Source of the DNA: an uncultured Bacteroidales bacterium
GTDB taxonomy: Bacteria > Bacteroidota > Bacteroidia > Bacteroidales > Paludibacteraceae
DNA: 6,799 bases
Direction of reading: 5' to 3'
Assembly: GCA_946616535.1 (NCBI GenBank)
Contig: CAMOJA010000037.1
Location: 1-6,799 of the forward strand
The notes beneath the pieces are model-generated. The model made no database searches, had not been told where the DNA came from, and saw only the letters and a program-made list of their open reading frames with translations. The position numbers and the translations under genes are program-made. Below, in pieces: positions 1 to 5,270 of this stretch; positions within the stretch are counted from its first letter, which is position 1; each line of letters starts with the position of its first letter.

Positions 1-1828
1 GGTGCTCCTCCAGGTTGCAGTGAAGCGCACTACCACCGGTCAGGTGCTCGATGTACTTCTTGCCGTGCAGACGGAAACGATCCAGCACATTCAGGCTCTT
101 GTCCTCCACAATGTAGAAATAGCTGTTGTAGCAGTCACGCGGAACGACATAACCGTCTTCGCGATCCCATTTGGCGTGTTTCACACCCACGTTCTCCGCA
201 GGAATCATCTCGCAGTTGAACATCACATCTTTCGTGCGGTACTCTTTGTTCTTCTTCTCGATGATACCGAGCAGCTCCTGAACGAAATGCGCATATTCCG
301 GCGTGTCTTTGATCTCCAGACCGAGGAACTCTGCCGCCTCTACCAGACCGTTCACACCGATCGTCAGATACTGACGGCCGATATTGATGTAGCCGGCGTC
401 GAACAGCGGAAGCATGCCTTTCGCCTGCAAGGCCTTGAGGTTCTCGTTGTAAGCCAGCTGAACCTTGTGCATCAGATCGACCACGTCCTCTACATACGCC
501 TGATAAGGGATGTTGTTACGTACGGCGTACTGGATAGCGCGGTTCAGGTTGATCGTCAATACCGACTTCGAACCCGTCGAGATACCGCCGGCGCCGAGGG
601 TGTAGCTGAAACTGTTGTCCGTGATCGCGTTACGCAGACGGCAGCAGCTCGAGAGGCTGTCCGCGTTGTCGCTCACGTAGGTGAAGAACGAGTGACCCTT
701 CGCGTACATCTCTGCCGTGAAATCGGCGTACTCCTTGTCTTTGATATCGCCGTTCTCCGCCAGCAGCGCCATCGTCTCTACCGGGAACGTGAGCACCGAA
801 CGCGTACGCTCTTCGTTGAACCAGTTCATGAATCGCTTCTGCAGCCAGTTCAGGCTGTCCCAGTGAGGCGCCTCGCCGTCCGGGAAACGGAAGTTCTCAA
901 ACAGGCTCTGGAAATAGTAGCGGTCGTAGTAGCTGATATTCCAGAATACCGACTGGAAGTTACGGGCACCGCTCGGCTGGTTCAGGCTGTAAACAACCTG
1001 CTGGAAGCAGTCGCAGATGATGCGGTCGATCGTGCGGCGTTTCAGACTCAGATCCACCACCTCGTCCGCGCGCTTGTAGTAATCCTCGCCGTACTCCTTC
1101 TCGATGAAATAGTTCATATACATAAGGAACTCGGGCGTAGCGCACGCGCCTGAGAGCATCGAGCTCACCATGAACACCATGTTGATGAATCCGCCGCAGA
1201 AAGACTTCAGGTTCTTCGGAGGCGTAGCGTTGCCGCCGATCGACTTCGTGCCGCCGATGAGCCACGGGTACATGGTGATCGACGCGCAGTAGTTCGCAAG
1301 GTTCGTCTCGTCGTTCTTGTAGATGAAGTGCTGGTTCAGCAAACTCATGTACTTGTCGCTCAGCTCCTTGCCGAACATCTCTTTGATGCGCTCGGTCAGC
1401 AGACGGCGGTTCAGACGGATGAAGCCCTGCTTCGGCAGCTCGCCGATCAGCGTAGCGATGTTCTTGTGCTCTACGTTCGCGTTCGCATCAAACTTCGAAC
1501 CCTCTGCCGCATTACTTGCCTGAACGTAGTTCATCATGAAATCCAGACGCTGCTGCGTCTCGCGGTCCTCCGTATGGCCCTGGCGATACAGGATGAACGC
1601 CTTCGCAACCTGGTAGTATCCCTCTGCCATCAACGCCACCTCTACCTGGTTCTGGATCTCCTCAACGGTCTGTCCGTCATGTACGCGTAAGTGAGATAAC
1701 ACGGCGCCCAACGTCTCTTCCGTTGCAAAGGCGCCTACTGCTAAGAATGCCTTACTGATCGCATTCTTGATTTTGTCAAGGGTAAACAACTCGCGTTTAC
1801 CGTCACGTTTGATAATGTATGTTTCCAT
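1..1828 (-). CDS. nrdD: Anaerobic (class III) ribonucleoside-triphosphate reductase, 3' end beyond window
   Basis: Reduces ribonucleoside triphosphates to deoxyribonucleotides in the cytoplasm under anoxia, using a glycyl radical installed by the radical-SAM activase NrdG. The frame is open from the ATG at 1828 to the left edge (609 codons). Residues 1-95 form an ATP-cone allosteric domain, beginning YIIKRDGKRELFTLDKIKNA. Catalytic-barrel signatures follow: SFCGGF around C211, GACATPEFLMYMNYF near 227-241, QPSGARNFQSVFWNISYYD, then SSCCRLRN with C395/C396. That last motif matches the region holding the thiyl-radical cysteine in class III enzymes (family knowledge). The end LTGGSALHCNLEEH is typical of the stretch before the C-terminal zinc and glycyl-radical (RVxGY-like) segment, which must lie past the left edge, as may nrdG. 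Third codon positions are GC-rich, creating long antisense open frames. The start is supported by the ATP-cone beginning at once and a promoter about 120 bp upstream. Identity is very secure; the formate- versus thioredoxin-dependent subtype is not decided here. Confidence 0.97.
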   Translation of the reverse strand, partial: METYIIKRDGKRELFTLDKIKNAISKAFLAVGAFATEETLGAVLSHLRVHDGQTVEEIQNQVEVALMAEGYYQVAKAFILYRQGHTEDRETQQRLDFMMNYVQASNAAEGSKFDANANVEHKNIATLIGELPKQGFIRLNRRLLTERIKEMFGKELSDKYMSLLNQHFIYKNDETNLANYCASITMYPWLIGGTKSIGGNATPPKNLKSFCGGFINMVFMVSSMLSGACATPEFLMYMNYFIEKEYGEDYYKRADEVVDLSLKRRTIDRIICDCFQQVVYSLNQPSGARNFQSVFWNISYYDRYYFQSLFENFRFPDGEAPHWDSLNWLQKRFMNWFNEERTRSVLTFPVETMALLAENGDIKDKEYADFTAEMYAKGHSFFTYVSDNADSLSSCCRLRNAITDNSFSYTLGAGGISTGSKSVLTINLNRAIQYAVRNNIPYQAYVEDVVDLMHKVQLAYNENLKALQAKGMLPLFDAGYINIGRQYLTIGVNGLVEAAEFLGLEIKDTPEYAHFVQELLGIIEKKNKEYRTKDVMFNCEMIPAENVGVKHAKWDREDGYVVPRDCYNSYFYIVEDKSLNVLDRFRLHGKKYIEHLTGGSALHCNLEEH

Positions 1829-1847
1829 AATATAGTGTATAGTATAA

Positions 1848-1917
1848 CTGTATTTCTGTATTTCTGTATTTCTGTATTTCTGTATTTCTGTATTTCTGTA
1901 TTTCTGTATTTCTGTAT
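1848..1917. repeat. 8-bp tandem repeat (CTGTATTT)8 in the nrdD leader
   Basis: Eight perfect head-to-tail copies of CTGTATTT (AAATACAG on the nrdD strand) occupy 1848-1911. A partial ninth copy (CTGTAT) runs to 1917, followed by a degenerate TATTTGTATATA tail. The array sits between the predicted transcription start (about 1949) and the nrdD ATG (1828), so it should be transcribed as part of the 5' leader, ending 19 nt before the start codon. The RNA unit has no AUG and no obvious self-pairing. The unit is not a multiple of three and lies outside the coding sequence, so copy-number change would alter leader length, not the protein. Confidence 0.95.
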
Positions 1918-1955
1918 ATTTGTATATAACCACCGAACGCGGCCGAAAAACAGTG

Positions 1956-1987
1956 CAAAATTACTATAAAATTTTGAATTGTGCAAA
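1956..1987 (-). promoter_or_regulatory. Bacteroides-type promoter of nrdD
   Basis: On the minus strand, TTTG (1987-1984) is followed after exactly 20 bp by TAATTTTG (1963-1956). This matches the Bacteroidota housekeeping consensus TTTG-N19-21-TAnnTTTG. Transcription should start near 1949, giving a leader of about 120 nt that contains the whole 8-bp repeat array. Confidence 0.75.
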
Positions 1988-2030
1988 TTTTTTGGCAAGA
2001 AAATTTTTCAACAATTTTGCAAAGTTATCC

Positions 2031-2074
2031 AAAACAAAAATGCAAATCGCTTATTTTCAGCAATTTGCATTTTT
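2031..2074 (-). terminator. AT-rich hairpin with T-rich tail, possible second terminator or regulatory palindrome
   Basis: Arms at 2036-2050 and 2060-2074 are complementary at 14 of 15 positions (AAAAATGCAAAT core) around a 9-nt loop. On the minus strand the right arm runs into TTTTTGTTTT, as expected of an intrinsic terminator. It lies about 60 bp past the stop of the upstream gene and about 50 bp upstream of the nrdD promoter. The stem is GC-poor, and another hairpin already sits at that gene's stop. It could therefore be a backup terminator or a protein-binding palindrome upstream of nrdD. Confidence 0.5.
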
Positions 2075-2096
2075 AAAAAACATTAAAAGTTGTCCA

Positions 2097-2134
2097 AAAT
2101 AAAAAGTTTTCAACAATCCCCCGTTGAACTTTTT
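2097..2134 (-). terminator. Hairpin overlapping the stop of the three-module secreted protein gene
   Basis: On the minus strand AAAAAGTTCAAC pairs with GTTGAA-aa-CTTTTT across the loop GGGGGATT, with a 2-nt bulge. The tail is TTTTTATTTT. The 5' arm begins within the TAA stop of the secreted-protein gene, so this is the most likely transcript end for that gene. Confidence 0.55.
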
Positions 2135-3332
2135 AACGAACTACTGATCCTTGCGCATTATACCGGACACCATTTTTCTCGATGATAAGCGCACCTTTCT
2201 CCAAATACTTGACGGCCTTGGTGCACTTGACGGCATTCTCTACTTCTAAAACTTCTGCCGACGGTGCAAAAACAAACTCATACAAAATATTGTTCTTCGC
2301 CAGGAACCAGCCCTCTAACGTATAGCTTCCATCTTGATTGCGTCTTCCGCTAAACTCCGCGTCGGCAATCATGAAGTACTCCTCGCCTATATGTATATAG
2401 GTCTCATCCGCATTCAGATCTTCCTCCGTAAACGAACCCTCCAGATTTGACGGAACAACGGCAAAGACAATCGTATAAGACATATCGGCCGGAGTGGCAG
2501 TTATATGATGCGAATAGCCTTTGCTTTGCACTTGCGATGGAGACAACTTCTCAAAAACGGCATCCGTGAGACAGATCTGGACGGTATCTTCCGCATGAGC
2601 CTTCTCGCTACGAGCGGTGAAGATATAATATACTCCGGAATTGGCATTATAATCTACCTGAATATCAAAACCCGTCGCATCCTCGGTGATGACGGCATTG
2701 ATCTCTTTGTAACGCATCGGAATCGTGTCGGTACCGAAAATCTTATAAAGAATGGTGTACTTGGCATAAAAATCATTATTCTTGGAACTGAATACACCAG
2801 CCTCTGTATCGCTGTAGTAATCCAGATACAACAGATACAAATCGCTCTCTGCCACCAAGAAGTAATCCGGTCCGTAATCATCAATATACGCCTGCTCGGT
2901 AAAGGTGTAGCGGACTGTATCGATTCCCGTGGATTTGGTATAAGTCAGATGAATATCAAACGCACGGCCTAAAGAGTCTGTACCGCTCGCAGTAAAAAGA
3001 CTGCCGGTCGCGGTTTGCGAAAACGTAGCGGTCGAGACTACTAATCGAAATGCTTCTTTGTTGGAATCCACCACATTTATCTGAATATTACTCGCCTCGG
3101 AAGAATACGTCTTAAAATAACTGCCATTCGAAAACAAATAGCCTTCTACTATCCATTCGGTCGAACCGCCTGTCAAATAGCCGAAACTCATGGCCCCGTA
3201 CGATTGCTCCGCGAACACAAGATTGCTACCATCGATCCGAATACTATCCTCCTGAGCGACCATCCCTACTCCCTCAGCTTTTGCGCCCAGCGCAAGAAAT
3301 ACGACACATAAAATCGACAAAATCTTCTTCAT
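2133..3332 (-). CDS. Secreted protein with three copies of an unrecognised beta-rich module and a Bacteroidales-type C-terminal tail
   Basis: This 399-residue product has a type I signal peptide (MKKILSILCVVFLALGAKA, likely cut before E20). I see three consecutive modules of about 105-110 residues: 28-132, 138-242 and 248-356. Each opens with a D-(S/T)-(V/I)-(R/Q) strand and closes with an aromatic strand such as AFDIHLTYT, YYIFTA or YEFVFAP. The third contains TPADMSY, LEGSFTEEDLNADETYI and GWFLAKNN. It aligns by eye with part of the neighbouring lipoprotein. The last ~30 residues (KYLEKGALIIEKNGVRYNA) resemble short conserved tails on many secreted Bacteroidales proteins; a sorting role is possible but unproven. 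The ATG at 3332 is chosen over an upstream TTG at 3350 because that TTG lies inside the -7 promoter element. A promoter and a terminator flank the gene, so it is probably monocistronic. No enzymatic motif is visible; function is unknown. Confidence 0.85.
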   Translation of the reverse strand: MKKILSILCVVFLALGAKAEGVGMVAQEDSIRIDGSNLVFAEQSYGAMSFGYLTGGSTEWIVEGYLFSNGSYFKTYSSEASNIQINVVDSNKEAFRLVVSTATFSQTATGSLFTASGTDSLGRAFDIHLTYTKSTGIDTVRYTFTEQAYIDDYGPDYFLVAESDLYLLYLDYYSDTEAGVFSSKNNDFYAKYTILYKIFGTDTIPMRYKEINAVITEDATGFDIQVDYNANSGVYYIFTARSEKAHAEDTVQICLTDAVFEKLSPSQVQSKGYSHHITATPADMSYTIVFAVVPSNLEGSFTEEDLNADETYIHIGEEYFMIADAEFSGRRNQDGSYTLEGWFLAKNNILYEFVFAPSAEVLEVENAVKCTKAVKYLEKGALIIEKNGVRYNAQGSVVR

Positions 3333-3347
3333 AATCGAAATTTTTTG

Positions 3348-3378
3348 CAAAGATACTGCTTTTTTAGGACATATGCAA
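3348..3378 (-). promoter_or_regulatory. Promoter of the three-module secreted protein gene
   Basis: Minus-strand TTG (3378-3376) is followed after 20 bp by TATCTTTG (3355-3348), a full match to TAnnTTTG. The start codon is only 15 bp beyond the -7 element, so the mRNA leader can be no more than about 10 nt and may be nearly absent. This element fixes the gene start at 3332. Confidence 0.8.
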
Positions 3379-3417
3379 GACTTTTCGAAAATTTCTGCGT
3401 ACTATTTTACATAATTC

Positions 3418-3472
3418 TTTAGTTATTCTTTAGTTGTTATTTAGTTATTATTTAGTTATTATTTGGTTATTA
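3418..3472. repeat. Five 11-bp direct repeats (TTTAGTTATTA) upstream of a promoter
   Basis: Five contiguous units start at 3418, 3429, 3440, 3451 and 3462. They read TTTAGTTATTC, TTTAGTTGTTA, TTTAGTTATTA (twice) and TTTGGTTATTA. The period is exactly 11 bp, about one helical turn. The array lies 40 bp upstream of the -33 element of the three-module gene and beyond the terminator of the lipoprotein gene, so it is probably not transcribed. It could be a row of protein-binding sites on one DNA face, or merely a slippage-prone minisatellite. Confidence 0.85.
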
Positions 3473-3490
3473 CGCGTACATTTGACTACA

Positions 3491-3523
3491 GTTCTGCCTC
3501 CTTACATACCCCGTTCTGCCTCC
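3491..3523. repeat. Pair of 11-bp direct repeats GTTCTGCCTCC
   Basis: The 11-mer GTTCTGCCTCC occurs at 3491-3501 and again at 3513-3523, start-to-start distance 22 bp (two helical turns of 11). It sits between the lipoprotein terminator and the 11-bp array, in otherwise unassigned DNA, and is GC-richer than its surroundings. No further copy was noticed in the window. Confidence 0.7.
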
Positions 3524-3531
3524 ATTTTCAC

Positions 3532-3560
3532 AAAAAAAACAGCCACCGAAGTGACTGTTT
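3532..3560 (-). terminator. Intrinsic terminator with UUCG loop after the lipoprotein gene
   Basis: On the minus strand ACAGTCAC (3558-3551) pairs with GTGGCTGT (3546-3539) across a TTCG tetraloop, with one G-U pair. A run of eight T follows (3539-3532). Flanking A and T stretches extend the stem. It begins about 30 bp after the TAA stop of the lipoprotein gene and cleanly separates it from the next gene downstream. Confidence 0.9.
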
Positions 3561-3588
3561 TCTCGTGTTTATGTATTGTTGCGATAGA

Positions 3589-4497
3589 TTACTTGCGGAT
3601 TGCAGAATGCTGTGCAGGAATAGCAAGCGGGTGATGCATTGTTATTTTGCCTTTTTCTACATTGCGAGCAGGAGCCTCTGCGCCACCTCCATCAGGAACT
3701 ATCACATTAATCTTTGCAGAGATATTGAAGTGATACTCTACTGCATTGGTAGCCAGAGCGGTTCCTGTCAAGATGAACAAATCATTCTCTACCTTGGTTT
3801 GTACATTCATAGAAACGAAATCTGCATAACTTCTATCAGCAAAAGCAATATAAGTATAGTCAGCATCCATATCATCCATTGTCCATTCGCCTTCCAACTG
3901 CAAAGCCTCTTTCGGGGAAATACTAATGACATAACTCGAATCAGCAGGAGCAGCAACTAACTGCCACCAACCACCAGCTTCGCATGCGTCATGACATTCT
4001 GCATCGGTCAAGTTAATGTCTTCGGTTTTCTCAGCTACCAGTTCAGGGGTCGTAAATGCTTTCTTAATAACAGGAGCGCTACCAACACCCTCTTCGTCCA
4101 TGTAGAAAGCAAGAACAACATAGTTGGTCTTCTGACTCAATTCATCAATCGGACCACTTTGAACACCTTTCTTCAGGAAGTCAGCATATGTATAAGTCTT
4201 ACCATAAAAGTATTCATAATACATAATTAAGTAGTCCATTTGATCCTTTACAGCACTGATAATAGCGGTATCAGCCAGACCAGCGATCTCCTCTTCCGCA
4301 AAAACACTAAAGAAGTAAGTCTTCTCTAAATCAGACGGAGTTACCTTAACATTTACCGAAGTAGCAGCGACGTCGCTTACCTCAATTTTAAACGCAGCGT
4401 CCTGATCCGGCTCCGGATCATTACCACCTTTCTTGTTGCAGGATGCGAGGCTGACAAGCATCAGCGACGCTGCTACAAATGCAAAATACTTTTTCAT
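3589..4497 (-). CDS. Lipoprotein with an Fn3-like domain and one copy of the shared beta-rich module
   Basis: The product has 302 residues. The N-terminus MKKYFAFVAASLMLVSLASC is a lipoprotein signal peptide with lipobox L17-A-S-C20; C20 should be lipidated, anchoring the protein in an outer or inner membrane leaflet. The following NKKGGNDPEPDQD is a flexible linker without a clear Bacteroidota surface-export signal. Residues 34-150 look like an Fn3-like beta-sandwich: FKIEVSDVAATSVNVKVTPS at the start and TNYVVLAFYMDEEG then FTTPEL at the end. Residues 158-265 contain LTDA, APADSSY, LEGEWTMDDMDADYTYI and TGTALATNAVEYHF. These match at the same spacing the third module of the adjacent secreted protein (LTDA, TPADMSY, LEGSFTEEDLNADETYI, LEGWFLAKNNILYEF). 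The C-terminus is short and polar and lacks the neighbour's tail. The gene has its own promoter and terminator and is transcribed away from a winged-helix gene. No catalytic motif is visible; a binding or adhesion role is only a guess. Confidence 0.85.
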   Translation of the reverse strand: MKKYFAFVAASLMLVSLASCNKKGGNDPEPDQDAAFKIEVSDVAATSVNVKVTPSDLEKTYFFSVFAEEEIAGLADTAIISAVKDQMDYLIMYYEYFYGKTYTYADFLKKGVQSGPIDELSQKTNYVVLAFYMDEEGVGSAPVIKKAFTTPELVAEKTEDINLTDAECHDACEAGGWWQLVAAPADSSYVISISPKEALQLEGEWTMDDMDADYTYIAFADRSYADFVSMNVQTKVENDLFILTGTALATNAVEYHFNISAKINVIVPDGGGAEAPARNVEKGKITMHHPLAIPAQHSAIRK

Positions 4498-4572
4498 TTC
4501 TTTTGTAATTTTTTGGTTAATAAAATTATTTGATTTTAGTTATTTTTGTTGACTTAATACTAAAAACGGCTG

Positions 4573-4603
4573 CAAAGGTAATACTTTTTTATCATATATG
4601 CAA
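4573..4603 (-). promoter_or_regulatory. Promoter of the lipoprotein gene
   Basis: Minus-strand TTG (4603-4601), 20-bp spacer, then TACCTTTG (4580-4573). The start should be near 4566, giving a leader of about 68 nt. The 35-bp stretch from TCTTGCATAT to CTTTGCA is identical at 29 positions to the promoter of the three-module gene, much more than the core consensus requires. The leader carries two near-matches to the 11-bp array unit: TTTAGTTATTT at 4535-4545 and TTTGGTTAATA at 4512-4522, read on the plus strand. Confidence 0.8.
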
Positions 4604-4629
4604 GAAAAATCGCAAAAAACTACCAAAAA

Positions 4630-4661
4630 TTTGCATATTTCACAATTTTTCTGTATTTTTG
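4630..4661 (+). promoter_or_regulatory. Promoter of the winged-helix gene
   Basis: TTTG (4630-4633), 20-bp spacer, then TATTTTTG (4654-4661). Predicted start near 4668 leaves a leader of about 26 nt before the ATG at 4694. The -33 region reads TTTGCATAT, as in the lipoprotein promoter on the other strand, and the two -33 elements are separated by just 26 bp. The element lies inside the longer open frame that begins at 4598, which rules out that upstream start. Confidence 0.75.
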
Positions 4662-4680
4662 CAAGACTTTTTGGCAAAAA
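4656..4680. promoter_or_regulatory. Inverted repeat over the transcription start of the winged-helix gene, candidate operator
   Basis: TTTTTGC (4656-4662) and GCAAAAA (4674-4680) form a perfect 7-bp inverted repeat with an 11-bp spacer. The left arm includes the end of the -7 element and the repeat covers the predicted start site, where a bound protein would block transcription. AT-rich 7-mers recur by chance in this composition, so this is only a candidate. Confidence 0.3.
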
Positions 4681-4693
4681 ATATGACAAAACC

Positions 4694-5179
4694 ATGTTTA
4701 CCCCCATTAACGCGCATATAGAAATAGATCGCGTACTCAAGCGCGCGCGTAAGGACGGAAAAGATATCCATCTGACGAGCCTGGAGTTCGGCCTGCTAGA
4801 GTATCTCTGCTCACACCCCAACAAACTCTGCTCGCGGGACGAGCTGATCGATCAGGTCTGGGGAGAACGCTTCTTGTACGACCCGGGAACCATCGACGTG
4901 CACCTCAACGCCTTCTTAACCACCTGGCTCGCCAGCCATGAGGCGGAAATTCGCGACGCTGGACTAACGCCACAACTACGTCTCACGCCATTCGTCAACC
5001 AGATCACCATCTCGCCCGAAGCCCTCCGGCGGATGTTAGACAGCATCCTGGCTGCCCTCCTGCCTACGGCACAGGCCGGCTATCTGCGTCTTTCCAGCAA
5101 GCTAACCGTACAATCGTTCATCCTCGCCCTCGAAATCAACGGCACTATCTCCGAACTTATCGTACCCATCCAAGCATAA
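4694..5179 (+). CDS. Stand-alone OmpR/PhoB-type winged-helix protein with a histidine-kinase-ATPase-like C-terminal remnant
   Basis: The product has 161 residues. Residues 9-75 match the OmpR/PhoB effector domain (Trans_reg_C family): IEID, then IHLTSLEFGLLEYLCSHPNK, then SRDELIDQVWGE, then the recognition-helix stretch TIDVHLNAF. There is no receiver domain before it, so phosphorelay control through an aspartate is absent. The usual basic residues of the recognition helix (RTIDVHISRLRKKL in typical members) are replaced, giving G-TIDVHLNAFLTTWL, so DNA contacts may be weak or altered. Residues 106-152 (ISPEALRRMLDSILAALLPT, later EING) resemble the start of a GHKL/HATPase domain (D-P-E-A-L-R-R-V-L-D-N-L-L-S-N-A-L-K). 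The N-box asparagine and glycine-rich ATP lid are missing, so ATP binding is unlikely. The ATG at 4694 is chosen because the promoter lies within the upstream extension. The sequence is GC-richer than the lipoprotein gene it faces. It may regulate itself and its divergent neighbour (inference). Confidence 0.8.
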   Translation: MFTPINAHIEIDRVLKRARKDGKDIHLTSLEFGLLEYLCSHPNKLCSRDELIDQVWGERFLYDPGTIDVHLNAFLTTWLASHEAEIRDAGLTPQLRLTPFVNQITISPEALRRMLDSILAALLPTAQAGYLRLSSKLTVQSFILALEINGTISELIVPIQA

Positions 5180-5183
5180 TTTT

Positions 5184-5270
5184 TTACAAAATATTGTATA
5201 ACTCGCTACCTCTATCCCAAAGTCCGAGTAAGAGTCCTAAAATTCCGATGGCTACACCTATATTGCACGC
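5184..5270 (-). other. In-frame 28-codon hydrophobic open extension beyond the TGA of the FGE-like gene
   Basis: This is the gap between two convergent genes. Immediately after the TGA stop (5273-5271) of the FGE-like gene, the same frame continues for 28 sense codons to a TAA at 5186-5184. The segment contains GVAIGILGLLLGLW, which reads as a membrane helix, followed by a short charged tail (DRGSELYNIL). The frame has no ATG or GTG of its own, so it is not a separate gene. It may be the remnant of a former C-terminal membrane anchor, a readthrough extension, or chance. I see no clear terminator for either convergent gene in the gap. Confidence 0.35.

Noticed and set aside
2..1153. Long plus-strand open frame (383 codons) opposite nrdD, with smaller ones to 1690
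   Set aside because: It is the antisense of a securely identified gene with GC-rich third positions. Its translation is rich in V, L, R and H without domains, a typical shadow.
1813..1836. Possible NrdR box next to the nrdD start (ACACTATAT half-site on the minus strand)
   Set aside because: Only the left half matches the palindromic consensus, there is no second box at the usual spacing, and it overlaps the start codon.
1848..1917. CRISPR array
   Set aside because: Units are 8 bp and contiguous with no spacers; the 11-bp and 18-bp arrays likewise lack spacers, and no cas genes are present.
1741..1998. Minus-strand 85-codon frame with repeated NTEIQKYR-like peptides
   Set aside because: The peptide repeat is only the 8-bp DNA repeat read in three phases, and the frame runs out of frame through the start of nrdD.
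2005..2117. DnaA-box-like sequences (TTATCCAAA, TTTTCAACA) suggesting an origin
   Set aside because: Each has a mismatch to TTATNCACA, no cluster of perfect boxes exists, and no dnaA or dnaN gene is nearby.
3333..3350. Upstream TTG start adding six residues to the three-module secreted protein
   Set aside because: That TTG is the last three bases of the -7 promoter element, so it would not be in the mRNA.
4598..4693. Upstream ATG adding 32 residues to the winged-helix protein
   Set aside because: The extension contains the gene's own -33 and -7 elements and overlaps the divergent promoter; the domain begins only after the ATG at 4694.
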